64,000 bases of DNA from Flavobacterium sp. NG2 (GCF_034119845.1 NZ_CP139420.1:1714001-1778000), one strand, 5' to 3'. Numbered from the stretch's first letter, positions 1-9,237 are shown. Made by a program: numbers and translations. The notes: generated by a model from the sequence alone, not told the origin.

Positions 1-690
1 AATAATACTTTATTAGCACAAACCATTGCTTTAGGTCTTAACATAGGTATAAACGGTGCACTAGGTGACTTTGAATTAAAAGCAGGTACAATTGCTATAG
101 CAACTCCAGATGGAGGTTGTGGTTCAGATGTCCCTAAAGCGCGTACTTGTAACCCGGATGGTACTGTTAATAATGAATACAAACGTTATACTATCTCAGC
201 TAAAGTTGTAGATGCATTGACAACCAAATCAGTTCAAGGATTGTATGCATTAGCGAATCAAGCTTTGGGAGGTGGAAGTACTAACGGATTGTCACTTTCT
301 GAAATAGCAAGTACTGTTGATTTAATCAATAATGCTTTTGACGAATGTAGAATCTTCGTTGGTTATGATGTTCCTCCAATGGAATGTCCTGTTTTAACTG
401 ATACTAGTTTAACCTTAAGAACTTCTGATGCAGCTGCATTTACAGCTTATCCAGTTCCGTTCAAAGATCAATTGACTATTAAATATGAATTTGATTATGT
501 ATCTAGCGTAAAAATTGAAGTATTCAATGCGCAAGGTGTATTAGTTCATACAGTTATAGATCCTAAAGGTTATTTGAACAAAGAGATTACTATTACTCTT
601 AATACAAATTCTGAGCAAGAGGAAGTGTTCATTGTTCAAATTACTACAGACAGAGGAACATCTATCAAAAAAGTAATGTCCTCGAACTAA
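1..690 (+). CDS. T9SS cargo protein, 3' end only (5' truncated by window)
   Basis: The reading frame is open from base 1 to the TAA at 688-690, so this is the C-terminal 229 residues of a longer protein whose start lies upstream. The last ~80 residues look like a type IX secretion sorting domain: a YPVPFKDQLTI start, a VEVFNAQG-like strand written here as IEVFNAQGVLVHT, and a terminal segment ending in KKVMSSN. In this family the domain directs outer-membrane export and surface attachment. The upstream 140 residues contain a few Cys and no motif I recognise, so the function of the mature protein is unknown. A TTG at 217 could be mistaken for a start, but the frame clearly continues upstream. 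A hairpin terminator follows immediately. Confidence 0.8.
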   Translation, partial: NNTLLAQTIALGLNIGINGALGDFELKAGTIAIATPDGGCGSDVPKARTCNPDGTVNNEYKRYTISAKVVDALTTKSVQGLYALANQALGGGSTNGLSLSEIASTVDLINNAFDECRIFVGYDVPPMECPVLTDTSLTLRTSDAAAFTAYPVPFKDQLTIKYEFDYVSSVKIEVFNAQGVLVHTVIDPKGYLNKEITITLNTNSEQEEVFIVQITTDRGTSIKKVMSSN

Positions 691-712
691 TTTAAAAAGT
701 AACCTTAAAATT

Positions 713-742
713 AAAGCATCCGTAATCGCGGGTGCTTTTTTT
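713..742 (+). terminator. Rho-independent terminator after the T9SS cargo gene
   Basis: A 9-bp stem (713-721 with 730-738, one G-U pair) is followed by a run of seven T. It sits 22 bases after the stop codon. Confidence 0.8.
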
Positions 743-869
743 ATGTGTCTAATTTTTAGGGATTTGTGTTGATTGTTCTGAGTGATATGTCAAGTTAATA
801 AGGCTTGAAATAAACTTTGGCACAATTAATGGATATAGGCTAAACAAATAACTTTAAAAAAAGAAAGCC

Positions 870-1376
870 ATGAAAAAGATAATTACCCTTTTAGCTGTTG
901 TAGGTTTGTTAAGCTTGCAAAGTTGTACCGTAAATGATAATACTCCTGTCGATTATGTTGATCATGATACTATCAGTGAAGTGTTTGAAGTGACTACATC
1001 CTTCAATTCGACCAATAATTATAGTAAAATAATAAATCTTAATCCGGCTATCTTTGCTTCGGATGTAGTTCTTGTGTATCGATTAAGTGGAGTTTATAAT
1101 GGAAGTGATTTATGGAAATTAATGCCTGAGACTTTTTACTTTGATAACGGCACTTTGGATTTTGGATATCGATTTGATTTCTCAAGATATGATATTAATG
1201 TGTATATGGTGGGTAATAATTTACAATCTGTTTCAACCGCATTCAGAAATAATCAGGTCTTAAGAGTAGTGATTGTTCCAGGTAGTTTTTCTAAATCAAT
1301 TAATTTAAATAACTATAATGAAGTTATTGCTGCGCTAAATGTCAAAGAGAAAGATATACAAAAAATAGACTTTTAG
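870..1376 (+). CDS. Hypothetical lipoprotein
   Basis: The 168-residue product begins MKKIITLLAVVGLLSLQSC: a Lys-rich start, a hydrophobic stretch and a lipobox (LQSC) with the lipidated Cys at residue 19, so it should be a lipoprotein of the cell envelope. The remaining 150 residues are polar and beta-strand-like, without a catalytic motif I recognise. The ATG at 870 is the natural start because it opens the signal peptide directly. It stands alone, with terminators on both sides. Function unknown; the lipoprotein call is secure, the rest is not. Confidence 0.75.
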   Translation: MKKIITLLAVVGLLSLQSCTVNDNTPVDYVDHDTISEVFEVTTSFNSTNNYSKIINLNPAIFASDVVLVYRLSGVYNGSDLWKLMPETFYFDNGTLDFGYRFDFSRYDINVYMVGNNLQSVSTAFRNNQVLRVVIVPGSFSKSINLNNYNEVIAALNVKEKDIQKIDF

Positions 1377-1394
1377 TAGGTTGAAAATTTGAAT

Positions 1395-1428
1395 AAAAAA
1401 AAGAGAGTCAATATGCTCTCTTTTTTTT
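1395..1428. terminator. Bidirectional terminator between lipoprotein and TerC genes
   Basis: A-run, GAGAG (1403-1407), short loop, CTCTC (1416-1420), T-run. The symmetry serves the convergent genes on both sides. Confidence 0.8.
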
Positions 1429-1429
1429 A

Positions 1430-2386
1430 CTACTTATTTTTTTCTGCTTTTTTATTAGTTCTCAAGGAGACAATTATTCCGACAAAAAGTGATAATGCGA
1501 TAAATCCCAAAGAAGCCCATTCGGGTATTTTAACGAAGTCGTGTATTAGCATTTTGATTCCAACAAAACTTAAAATAGCAATTAAACTATATTCGAGATA
1601 ACTGAATTTTTCCAGCATATTGGCTAAAAAGAAATACATTGAACGCAATCCTAAGATGGCAAAAATATTGGAGCTAAAGACTAAAAAAGGATCAGATGTG
1701 ATGGCTAAAATGGCAGGGACACTATCTAAAGCAAAGATGATATCCATTACTTCAATAACGATAAGTGCTACGAATAAAGGAGTGGCTGCTTTGATATGTC
1801 TTCTTTTTACAAAAAAATGTTCCCCATCAATTTGAGTAGTGATAGGAGTAAGTTTTCGGAGGTAACGATATACAAATGATTTCTTGGGGTTGAATTGTTC
1901 TTCTTCTTCCTTGGAGAAAAGCATTTTTACTGCGGTGTACACTAGAAAAGCACCGAAGAGATAGGTTGTCCAAGTGAATTTATTAATGATGAGAACCCCA
2001 AAATAAATCATAATACCTCTAAAGAAGATGGCGCCAATAATTCCCCAAAACAAAACACGGTGTTGGTATTTTTTAGGAATTTTAAAAGCCGAGAAAATTA
2101 TGGCTATAACAAAAATATTATCGACACTTAAAGAGAGTTCTATCAGGTAGCCCGTTATGTATTTCATCGAGGCTACTGTAGGGGATAGGTTATCAGGATT
2201 TGAAACGTAATTGTTTTGGTAAAGCCAATAGATAACTCCTGAAAAAATAAAAGATAACGAGACCCAAATAGCAGTCCATTTTCCTGCTTCTTTAGAGCTT
2301 ATTTCGTGAGGAGTTTTGTTGAAAATCCCTAAATCAAGTGCTAAGAAAACTAAGATGGCACTAATAAAACAAATCCAAACAATCAT
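1430..2386 (-). CDS. TerC/Alx-family integral membrane protein
   Basis: The 318-residue, very hydrophobic protein has about eight to nine membrane segments. It carries the TerC-family acidic membrane motifs, one as ELSLSVDNIFVIAI near residue 85 and the other as VMDIIFALDSVPAILAIT near residue 215. Family members are linked to tellurite resistance, manganese export (Alx/MntP-like roles) and metal loading of secreted proteins; the substrate cannot be read from the sequence. The length fits the ~320-residue Alx branch. The C-terminus is Lys-rich (TNKKAEKNK). It is transcribed alone and ends at a terminator shared with the convergent lipoprotein gene. Confidence 0.85.
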   Translation of the reverse strand: MIVWICFISAILVFLALDLGIFNKTPHEISSKEAGKWTAIWVSLSFIFSGVIYWLYQNNYVSNPDNLSPTVASMKYITGYLIELSLSVDNIFVIAIIFSAFKIPKKYQHRVLFWGIIGAIFFRGIMIYFGVLIINKFTWTTYLFGAFLVYTAVKMLFSKEEEEQFNPKKSFVYRYLRKLTPITTQIDGEHFFVKRRHIKAATPLFVALIVIEVMDIIFALDSVPAILAITSDPFLVFSSNIFAILGLRSMYFFLANMLEKFSYLEYSLIAILSFVGIKMLIHDFVKIPEWASLGFIALSLFVGIIVSLRTNKKAEKNK

Positions 2387-2663
2387 ATTATTATATTTTA
2401 GAAATTCAAAGATACTTTTTTGATTGGGTAACTTAAATTATTTTAATACTTAATTAAAGTTTTAACACAGAGTACTCGAATTGATGCAGATAAGAAATAG
2501 GTAAGCATGAATTGCAATGGTTTTACGAATTAGTAAAGTATTCAAATTAGTGAACTAATTTTATTTGTCTCAGGCAGATTCGTGAAATTTAAAATAATCT
2601 GTTATAATGTAAATTGGTAAAATTCGTTTCTAACGTATTGTAGATGTCAATAGTTAGGGGATA
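2387..2663. other. Intergenic, no gene seen
   Basis: About 280 bases of AT-rich sequence upstream of the TerC gene and beyond the terminator of the glutamine synthetase gene. I see no open frame of note, no repeat and no clear promoter box. Confidence 0.5.
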
Positions 2664-2698
2664 AAAAAAAGTGCCTCCAATAATGAAGGCACTTTCGT
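2664..2698 (-). terminator. Terminator of the GSII gene
   Basis: Stem AAGTGCCT (2669-2676) with AGGCACTT (2687-2694); on the minus strand it is followed by eight T. It lies about 16 bases after the stop codon of the glutamine synthetase. Confidence 0.85.
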
Positions 2699-2714
2699 TT
2701 TATAAGAATAAGAA

Positions 2715-3731
2715 TTACAAAGCAGAATTAACTGTTTTGATGATTCTTGCAGCGATTTTGTATGGATCACCGTTAGATGCTGGTCTTCTGTCTTCCAACC
2801 ATCCTTTCCATCCTTTTTGAACAGTCATCAAAGGAATACGGATAGAACATCCTCTGTCAGAAACTCCGTAAGAGAAATCGTTGATAGAAGCAGTTTCGTG
2901 CTTACCAGTTAAACGTTGGTCGTTGTAAGCTCCGTAAACAGCAATGTGCTCTTTAGTAACAGGACGGAAAGCTTCACATATTTTCTCGTAAGTTTCTTTA
3001 GAACCACATGTTCTTAATACTTCGTTAGAGAAGTTAGCATGCATACCAGAACCATTCCAGTCAGTATCTCCTAGTGGTTTTGGGTGGTATTCAATATAGT
3101 AACCATATTTTTCAGTCAAACGGTCTAATAAATATCTAGCAACCCAGATTTCATCTCCCGCTTTTTTAGCTCCTTTAGCAAATAATTGGAATTCCCATTG
3201 TCCGCAAGCAACCTCTTGGTTGATTCCTTCAAAGTTTAATCCAGCAGCGATACATAAGTCAGCATGCTCTTCAACTAATTTTCTACCGTGAGTGTTTTTT
3301 CCACCTACTGAGCAGTAGTACATACCTTGTGGTGCAGGGTATCCTCCAACAGGGAAACCTAATGGTAATAAAGTTTTAGTATCCATGATGAAATATTCTT
3401 GTTCGAAACCAAACCAGAAATCATCATTGTCATCATCAATTGTTGCTCTACCGTTAGAAGGGTGTGCAGTTCCGTCAGCATTCATAACCTCACACATTAC
3501 TAAGTATCCGTTGATGCGCTCTGGATCTGGATAAATAGCAACTGGTACTAAAAGACAATCAGATGAACCACCTTCAGCTTGTTTAGTAGATGAACCGTCG
3601 AAAGACCAGTTTCCAATCTCTTCTAATGTCCCTTTAAAGTTTTCGTGCTCTTCAACTTTTGTTTTACTTCTAAGATTTTGAGTTGGTTCGTAACCATCTA
3701 ACCAAAGGTACTCTAATTTTATTTTAGCCAT
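2715..3731 (-). CDS. glnII: Glutamine synthetase, eukaryote-like type II (GSII)
   Basis: This makes glutamine from glutamate, ammonia and ATP. At 338 residues it is far shorter than bacterial GSI (~470) and matches GSII. Visible signatures are the beta-grasp part with NWSFDGSST near residue 43, FGFEQEYFIM near 107 carrying metal-binding Glu, NGSGMHANFS near 226, and the late KHETASINDFSYGVSDRGCS segment that binds glutamate and nucleotide. It lacks the adenylylation Tyr loop of GSI. It faces the GSIII gene across a 446-base divergent promoter region, so both are probably nitrogen regulated (inference). The ATG at 3731 begins MAKIKLEYLW, as expected for this branch. Confidence 0.88.
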   Translation of the reverse strand: MAKIKLEYLWLDGYEPTQNLRSKTKVEEHENFKGTLEEIGNWSFDGSSTKQAEGGSSDCLLVPVAIYPDPERINGYLVMCEVMNADGTAHPSNGRATIDDDNDDFWFGFEQEYFIMDTKTLLPLGFPVGGYPAPQGMYYCSVGGKNTHGRKLVEEHADLCIAAGLNFEGINQEVACGQWEFQLFAKGAKKAGDEIWVARYLLDRLTEKYGYYIEYHPKPLGDTDWNGSGMHANFSNEVLRTCGSKETYEKICEAFRPVTKEHIAVYGAYNDQRLTGKHETASINDFSYGVSDRGCSIRIPLMTVQKGWKGWLEDRRPASNGDPYKIAARIIKTVNSAL

Positions 3732-3765
3732 AATGTTGTAAATTTATTTAATGATTTTAACGGTG

Positions 3766-3773
3766 CAAATATA
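3766..3773 (-). promoter_or_regulatory. -7 box of the GSII gene
   Basis: TATATTTG on the minus strand, a perfect Bacteroidota TAnnTTTG box, 35 bases before the start codon. I see no clear -33 TTG at the usual spacing, which might mean activator dependence. Confidence 0.6.
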
Positions 3774-4135
3774 GAAGTTTTTTTTTATAGCCGAAAATTG
3801 GGGGGTATTTTTTATGGAATAGGGTGTTATTTTTTAGATTACTACAATTTTTTGGGGGGATATTTTAGAATTAATCATTCTGAGGGGGTCTAATGAATGA
3901 TATTGTAATTTTTTAAGAGTGGTGATATTTAGTAATCAGGTGTAATAGTGTTAATTAATATTTAAAAAATCGTCGGTATAAAATAAACGTGGTTGATGGA
4001 TGTTAATTAATATAGTTGATTTTTTTGGTTTCTCAGTAAGCTAATAACGGAGTTGAGTATTGGAATTCTTTATGAAAAGGAACTCTTAAATTAAAAATTC
4101 TGTTGATTGAATTATATCGAACAACTTATAGTTGT
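3774..4135. promoter_or_regulatory. Divergent control region between GSII and GSIII
   Basis: There is no gene here. The region holds G-rich patches near 3800 and 3855, and a 13-base direct repeat (TGTTAATTAATAT) at 3949-3961 and 4001-4013. The copies start 52 bases apart, about five helical turns, and each contains the palindrome TTAATTAA. A role as regulator sites is inference. Confidence 0.4.
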
Positions 4136-4143
4136 TATATTTG
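4136..4143 (+). promoter_or_regulatory. -7 box of the GSIII gene
   Basis: TATATTTG matches TAnnTTTG, 34 bases before the ATG at 4178. No well-spaced -33 TTG is present. Confidence 0.6.
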
Positions 4144-4177
4144 TAAAAACTAAAAAATCATCTAGAAATTTAAATAT

Positions 4178-6367
4178 ATGTCAACAATACGTTTTCAAGC
4201 TTTGAGAGAAGCTTCCACTAGGAAACCAGTTCATTTTGAGGAATCTGGGAGAAAATCAACCATTTTTGGTTCGAATGTTTTTAATCAAAAAGCGATGAAA
4301 CAGTTTCTCACTTCGGATGCGTATAAGGCGGTTCAAAGTGCGATTCAACACGGAACAAAAATTGATAGGAAATTAGCAGATTATATTGCTATGGGAATGA
4401 AAGAATGGGCGTTAGCTAAAGGAGTAACCCATTATACACATTGGTTTCAGCCATTAACAGGAGCAACAGCTGAAAAACATGATGCTTTTTTTGAGACGTC
4501 GTTTGATGGGACTGAAACGGTAGAGAAATTCGGGGGAGCCCAATTAGTACAACAAGAACCTGATGCATCTAGTTTTCCAAATGGAGGAATCCGAAATACT
4601 TTCGAAGCAAGAGGATATACGGCCTGGGATCCTACTTCTCCAGCTTTTATTTTTGGAACGACACTTTGTATACCAACAGTGTTTATCTCTTATACTGGGG
4701 AAGCATTGGATAATAAAATTCCGTTATTAAGAGCATTGTCTGCTATTGATGAAGCGGCTACTGAAGTTTGTAAATATTTTGATAAAAATGTAAAAAAGGT
4801 AACCGCTACTTTGGGGTGGGAACAAGAATATTTCTTGATTGATAAGGCGTTGGCAGAATCTCGTCCTGATATCATGATGACGGGAAGAACCCTGTTAGGT
4901 CATACATCGGCCAAAGGGCAACAGTTGGATGATCACTATTTTGGTGCGATTCCAACACGTGCATTGACATATATGCGCGATTTGGAACAAGAGTGTATGT
5001 TGCTTGGAATTCCAGTTAAAACACGTCATAACGAGGTAGCTCCTAATCAGTTTGAGTTTGCACCAATTTTTGAAGAAACTAATTTAGCAGTAGACCACAA
5101 CTGTTTATTGATGGATGTGATGCAGAAAGTGGCTGAACGTCATCATTTCAAAGTTCTGTTGCATGAAAAACCATTCAAGGGTGTGAACGGTTCAGGGAAG
5201 CACAACAACTGGTCATTGGCTACAGATACAGGGATTAATTTATTGAGTCCTAGTAAAACACCGATGACGAATTTACAATTCCTAACTTTCTTTATTAATA
5301 CTATTAAAGCGGTTAACGATTACGAAGCTTTATTGCGTTCTTCGATTGCTACAGCGAGTAATGATCATCGTTTGGGAGCTAATGAGGCGCCACCAGCAAT
5401 TATTTCAGTATTCATTGGAGAGCAATTAACTAAGGTTTTAGATGAATTGAAAGAAGTGACAACTGGGAAATTATCTCCAGAAGAAAAAACCGACTTAAAA
5501 CTGAATGTTGTTGGAAAAATTCCCGAAGTAATTTTGGATAACACCGATAGAAATAGAACTTCTCCTTTTGCTTTTACAGGTAATAAATTTGAATTCCGTG
5601 CGGTAGGTTCTTCGGCAAATTGTTCGAATGCAATGACAACTTTGAATACCATTGTCGCTAAACAATTAAAAGATTTCAAAAATGAAGTTGATGCTTTGAT
5701 TGAAAATAAAACCATGAAAAAAGATGATGCCATCTTTAATGTTTTGCGTGAGTATATCAAAAAATCCAAAAAAATCCTTTTTGAAGGAGATGGTTATAGT
5801 GAAGCTTGGGAAAAAGAAGCGGCTAAAAGAGGTTTGAGTAATTTTAAAACGACCCCAGATGCTCTGAAAGCTAAAATTTCTAAACAAGCATTGGATTTGT
5901 TCTCCGAAATGGGGATTATGAATCATATTGAAGTCGAAGCGCGTTACGAAATTGAATTGGAGGAATATGCTAAGAAAATTCAAATTGAAGGGCGTGTATT
6001 GGGTGATATTGCGACCAATCATGTAATTCCAACAGCCATTCGTTACCAAAATACTTTAATAGAAAACGTCAAAGGATTGAAAGATATTTTTGGCTCTGAT
6101 TTTGAAACCATTGCCAAAGAGCAAATTCGATTAATTAAAAGTATTTCGAAACATATTGAAGGAATCAATTCAAAAGTAGTCGAAATGACTAACGAAAGAA
6201 AAAAAGCCAATGTTATGGAGGATGCACAAAAAATGGCCGAAGCTTATTGTAATAAGGTAAAACCATATTTTGAAATCATCAGAGAGCACTGCGATAAATT
6301 GGAGCTTTTGGTTGATAATGAATTATGGACCTTGACAAAATACAGAGAATTGTTGCTTACTAAATAA
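4178..6367 (+). CDS. glnN: Glutamine synthetase type III (GSIII)
   Basis: At 729 residues it has the length typical of GSIII, the large hexameric or dodecameric form known from Bacteroides and cyanobacteria. It begins MSTIRFQALREAS. It carries NVFNQKAMKQFL near residue 33 (a GSIII N-terminal signature), LGWEQEYFLID near 212, RHNEVAPNQFEFAPI near 286, and the LHEKPFKGVNGSGKHNNWS segment near 328 that holds metal and glutamate ligands. The C-terminal ~200 residues are helical and charged. It shares a control region with the divergent GSII gene, and a strong terminator follows. Having two different GS types side by side suggests use under different ammonia levels, which is inference. Confidence 0.92.
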   Translation: MSTIRFQALREASTRKPVHFEESGRKSTIFGSNVFNQKAMKQFLTSDAYKAVQSAIQHGTKIDRKLADYIAMGMKEWALAKGVTHYTHWFQPLTGATAEKHDAFFETSFDGTETVEKFGGAQLVQQEPDASSFPNGGIRNTFEARGYTAWDPTSPAFIFGTTLCIPTVFISYTGEALDNKIPLLRALSAIDEAATEVCKYFDKNVKKVTATLGWEQEYFLIDKALAESRPDIMMTGRTLLGHTSAKGQQLDDHYFGAIPTRALTYMRDLEQECMLLGIPVKTRHNEVAPNQFEFAPIFEETNLAVDHNCLLMDVMQKVAERHHFKVLLHEKPFKGVNGSGKHNNWSLATDTGINLLSPSKTPMTNLQFLTFFINTIKAVNDYEALLRSSIATASNDHRLGANEAPPAIISVFIGEQLTKVLDELKEVTTGKLSPEEKTDLKLNVVGKIPEVILDNTDRNRTSPFAFTGNKFEFRAVGSSANCSNAMTTLNTIVAKQLKDFKNEVDALIENKTMKKDDAIFNVLREYIKKSKKILFEGDGYSEAWEKEAAKRGLSNFKTTPDALKAKISKQALDLFSEMGIMNHIEVEARYEIELEEYAKKIQIEGRVLGDIATNHVIPTAIRYQNTLIENVKGLKDIFGSDFETIAKEQIRLIKSISKHIEGINSKVVEMTNERKKANVMEDAQKMAEAYCNKVKPYFEIIREHCDKLELLVDNELWTLTKYRELLLTK

Positions 6368-6377
6368 TTTTAAAATG

Positions 6378-6410
6378 AGGCTATCTGGAAATTAACGGAT
6401 AGCCTTTTTT
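6378..6410 (+). terminator. Terminator after GSIII
   Basis: Stem AGGCTATC (6378-6385) with GATAGCCT (6398-6405), then T6. Confidence 0.85.
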
Positions 6411-6452
6411 GTATATTCTAATGATTTAATTTTACCTTTTAATCCTAAGTAT

Positions 6453-7343
6453 ATGATGATTTATAGATGTTTTTTAATTTTCTTTTTTGTTACTAATCTG
6501 TCTTGGTCACAGGAGCAGTTTTCTGTTTATTTTGAAAGCAATAAGTTTGAGTTGACTAAAAATGAAAATCATGCTTTAGGAAACTGGATAGAAGAAAATA
6601 AAACGAGTAAAATCATTGGAGCTTATGGGTTTTGTGACGAAGATGGTTCGGTGGAATATAATGAGGTGTTGGCGTCAAAAAGAGTTGACTTTGTTTATAG
6701 TATAATCAAAGATAAAGTGAAAATCAGGGAAGATTTTAAAACCCGAACTTTTGGAGAACTGCACAAACAATTACCTGAAAAAGCGAAGAATAGAAAAGTA
6801 ACCTTGTATTTTCTAAAGGAAAAAGATATTGAGAAGGAAAATGAAATTTTAGGAATTAAGCCCATAGTTGTGGAAGCCGAAATGCCTAAAGCCCCCATTA
6901 TTTTTCCTGATAGAGTTTCTATTCAAAATCCTAACGGTACAAAAACAGAATTGCCACTCGATGTTGCCTTTATGCAGGCTGCTAGTCAGGCTAAAGTGGG
7001 GGAGAAGCTCAAAATAAAAAACTTGAATTTTGTACTAAACACTTTTGCGGTGGTAAACGAATCAAGAGGGAAGTTGTATGAGTTGTTATTGATTATGCAA
7101 AAAAATCCCAATCTAAAAATCAGTATTCAAGGGCATTTGTGTTGTGTGGGTATCGATAGAGCCGATTTATCAACTCAGAGAGCTAGGGCAGTCTATAAGT
7201 TTTTAGAATACAATGAGATTGATAAAAGTCGTATGACTTATAAAGGTTTTGGGGTTTCACGGCCTCTTTTTCCGATACCTGAAAAAAATGAAGAAGAGCG
7301 AGCAGAAAATAGAAGAGTCGAAATTGAGATACTGGAAAATTAA
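6453..7343 (+). CDS. OmpA-family envelope protein with two OmpA-like halves
   Basis: The 296-residue product has a signal peptide (MMIYRCFLIFFFVTNLSWSQ, cleavage after SWS). An N-terminal half (about 22-125) resembles a degenerate OmpA/MotB domain, with FESNKFELTKNE and later LASKRVDFVYSII and NRKVTLYF. A clearer OmpA C-terminal domain spans about 185-296: ISIQGHLCCVGIDRADLS, QRARAVYKFLE, YKGFGVSRPLFP and ENRRVEIEI. Such domains bind peptidoglycan and anchor outer-membrane complexes. The two Cys in the second domain (GHLCC) replace the usual GHTD pattern, so peptidoglycan binding may be altered. No partner gene is adjacent. Confidence 0.78.
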   Translation: MMIYRCFLIFFFVTNLSWSQEQFSVYFESNKFELTKNENHALGNWIEENKTSKIIGAYGFCDEDGSVEYNEVLASKRVDFVYSIIKDKVKIREDFKTRTFGELHKQLPEKAKNRKVTLYFLKEKDIEKENEILGIKPIVVEAEMPKAPIIFPDRVSIQNPNGTKTELPLDVAFMQAASQAKVGEKLKIKNLNFVLNTFAVVNESRGKLYELLLIMQKNPNLKISIQGHLCCVGIDRADLSTQRARAVYKFLEYNEIDKSRMTYKGFGVSRPLFPIPEKNEEERAENRRVEIEILEN

Positions 7344-7403
7344 TTTTTTTTATTTAATAAAAGGCAATCTAAATTCTACAATCCAAAATCCGTAATCTTT
7401 TGT

Positions 7404-7411
7404 TATCTTTG
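7404..7411 (+). promoter_or_regulatory. -7 box of purM
   Basis: TATCTTTG, a perfect TAnnTTTG box. It overlaps an in-frame TTG at 7400 and so rules that codon out as the start; the ATG at 7457 lies 45 bases downstream. Confidence 0.6.
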
Positions 7412-7456
7412 CGCACGCAAACCAGTTGCTCAAAATCAATTACACAATTAGAATTC

Positions 7457-8635
7457 ATGAGTTCAGATACTTCAAAAAGATATGCCCTTCGTGGGGTTTC
7501 GGCATCTAAAGAAGATGTGCACAACGCCATAAAAAACATTGACAAAGGATTATTTCCGCAAGCATTTTGTAAAATCGTACCTGATTATTTGACTCAGGAT
7601 GAGGATTATTGCTTGATTATGCATGCTGATGGAGCAGGGACAAAATCGTCTTTGGCCTATATGTATTGGAAAGAAACGGGTGATTTATCAGTTTGGAAAG
7701 GTATCGCTCAAGATGCTTTGATTATGAACATCGATGACTTATTGTGTGTAGGAGCTACTGATAATATTTTGCTTTCTTCAACTATTGGTAGAAATAAAAA
7801 CCTGATTCCTGCTGATGTTATTTCGGCTATCATCAATGGTACCGAGGAACTGATCAAGGAATTGGATTCCTTTGGCGTAACCATTCATTCAACCGGAGGA
7901 GAAACGGCTGATGTGGGTGATATCGTGCGTACGATTATTGTGGATTCTACAGTAACGGCTCGTATGCCTCGTGCTAAAGTGATTGACAATGCTAATATTC
8001 AAGCTGGGGATGTGATTGTAGGATTGGCTTCTTTTGGTCAAGCTACTTATGAAAAAAGCTATAATGGCGGAATGGGAAGTAACGGATTAACATCGGCTCG
8101 TCATGATGTGTTCGAAAAATATTTGGCGACCAAATACCCTGAAAGTTATGATGCAGCAGTACCCAACGAATTAATCTATTCTGGTCAAGTGAAATTGACC
8201 GATGCTGTAGAAAATAGCCCAATTGACGCTGGTCAATTAGTACTTTCGCCTACACGTACCTATGCTCCAATTATCAAGAAGATATTAGACAAATATAATT
8301 CAAACGATATTCACGGAATGGTGCATTGTAGCGGAGGAGCGCAAACTAAAATCTTGCACTTTGTGAATAATCTTCACATTATTAAAGACAATTTATTTAC
8401 AGTTCCACCATTATTTCAATTGATTCTAGAGCAATCAAAAACCGATTGGAAAGAAATGTACCAAGTATTCAACTGCGGTCACCGTATGGAATTATACGTT
8501 CCTGAAGCTGTTGCTCAAGATATTATCGCGATTTCAAAATCATTCAATGTGGATGCACAAATCGTAGGTAGAGTAGAAGCTGCGGATGCTAAAAAATTAA
8601 CGATTACCAGCGAATACGGAACTTTCGAGTATTAA
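7457..8635 (+). CDS. purM: Phosphoribosylformylglycinamidine cyclo-ligase (AIR synthase)
   Basis: The enzyme closes FGAM to aminoimidazole ribotide in purine synthesis, using ATP. The 392-residue product from the ATG at 7457 begins MSSDTSKRYALRGVSASKED, the form usual in Bacteroidota. Visible signatures are HADGAGTKSSLAYMYW near residue 57, DALIMNIDDLLCVGA near 90, STGGETADVGDIVRT near 145 and LASFGQATYEKSYNGGMGSN near 190. The frame is open further upstream to 7400, but those codons overlap the promoter box, so they should not be translated. It appears monocistronic; a repeat-rich spacer follows. Confidence 0.85.
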   Translation: MSSDTSKRYALRGVSASKEDVHNAIKNIDKGLFPQAFCKIVPDYLTQDEDYCLIMHADGAGTKSSLAYMYWKETGDLSVWKGIAQDALIMNIDDLLCVGATDNILLSSTIGRNKNLIPADVISAIINGTEELIKELDSFGVTIHSTGGETADVGDIVRTIIVDSTVTARMPRAKVIDNANIQAGDVIVGLASFGQATYEKSYNGGMGSNGLTSARHDVFEKYLATKYPESYDAAVPNELIYSGQVKLTDAVENSPIDAGQLVLSPTRTYAPIIKKILDKYNSNDIHGMVHCSGGAQTKILHFVNNLHIIKDNLFTVPPLFQLILEQSKTDWKEMYQVFNCGHRMELYVPEAVAQDIIAISKSFNVDAQIVGRVEAADAKKLTITSEYGTFEY

Positions 8636-8640
8636 AAATT

Positions 8641-8753
8641 TGTTTAAAGTTTAAAGTTTAAAGTTGTTTAATCTTGTAGATTGTAAATAATTTTAGTTTT
8701 TACAGACCTTTAAACTCTTAAACAATTTTAAACTTTTAAACGATTAAACTTTT
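8641..8753. repeat. TTTAAAG heptamer repeats in inverted arrangement
   Basis: Short tandem copies of GTTTAAA at 8641-8665 face a mirror block of TTTAAAC units at 8710-8748, so the spacer between purM and the next gene can fold into a long weak hairpin. Similar heptamer blocks occur elsewhere in this window. Confidence 0.55.
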
Positions 8754-8757
8754 TTCA

Positions 8758-9123
8758 ATGTACGAACTCATTTTTTGGCAATACTTAGACGAAGTGTATC
8801 TCAATCATCAATTGGTGTATGAAGCCTTGATTGAGGGAGAAATGGTTGAAGGACTAGAGCTACTTCCTGTACAAGTGATTTTAAACCGAATCGCTTCGGT
8901 ATTTGATACTTGGGAGAAAGTAGATGGTGACAGTTGGAAAAACCCAAAAGGGAAAGGTGCTTTTCAAGTCAATACAACGCCTCAAAGTATTCAAATAGAC
9001 TGCTACGGAACTGAGGGGAAAACGATGGACAAACTCGTGAGTATTATGGAAGAATTCAAATGTCCGTTATACGATCCACAAATTCCTGCTCGTTACGATG
9101 AGTTTTATGAAGAAGAGGAATAA
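8758..9123 (+). CDS. Hypothetical protein, 121 residues, acidic
   Basis: MYELIFWQYLDEVYLNHQLV opens a soluble, strongly acidic protein with no signal peptide, ending YDEFYEEEE. I do not recognise the family. Codon use and base composition match the housekeeping neighbours, which together with its clean reading frame argues that it is a real core gene. It follows the heptamer-repeat spacer after purM by a few bases and runs in the same direction, but co-transcription with purM is uncertain. Confidence 0.7.
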   Translation: MYELIFWQYLDEVYLNHQLVYEALIEGEMVEGLELLPVQVILNRIASVFDTWEKVDGDSWKNPKGKGAFQVNTTPQSIQIDCYGTEGKTMDKLVSIMEEFKCPLYDPQIPARYDEFYEEEE

Positions 9124-9237
9124 GAGGTCAGTGGTCAGTTTTTTTAGTATTCAGTTAGTGCATAAAAATAAATAATTAGTGATAATTGGTGTAAATAGTG
9201 GTTTGAAAAAATCCCCAATCCAAATTCCTTAAAAAAA

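Noticed and set aside
5365..6049. Minus-strand frames opposite the GSIII gene
   Set aside because: They lie wholly inside a strongly conserved coding sequence on the other strand and have no recognisable domain or start context.
7400..7456. Upstream in-frame extension of purM from a TTG
   Set aside because: It overlaps the TATCTTTG promoter box and the residues do not match the family.
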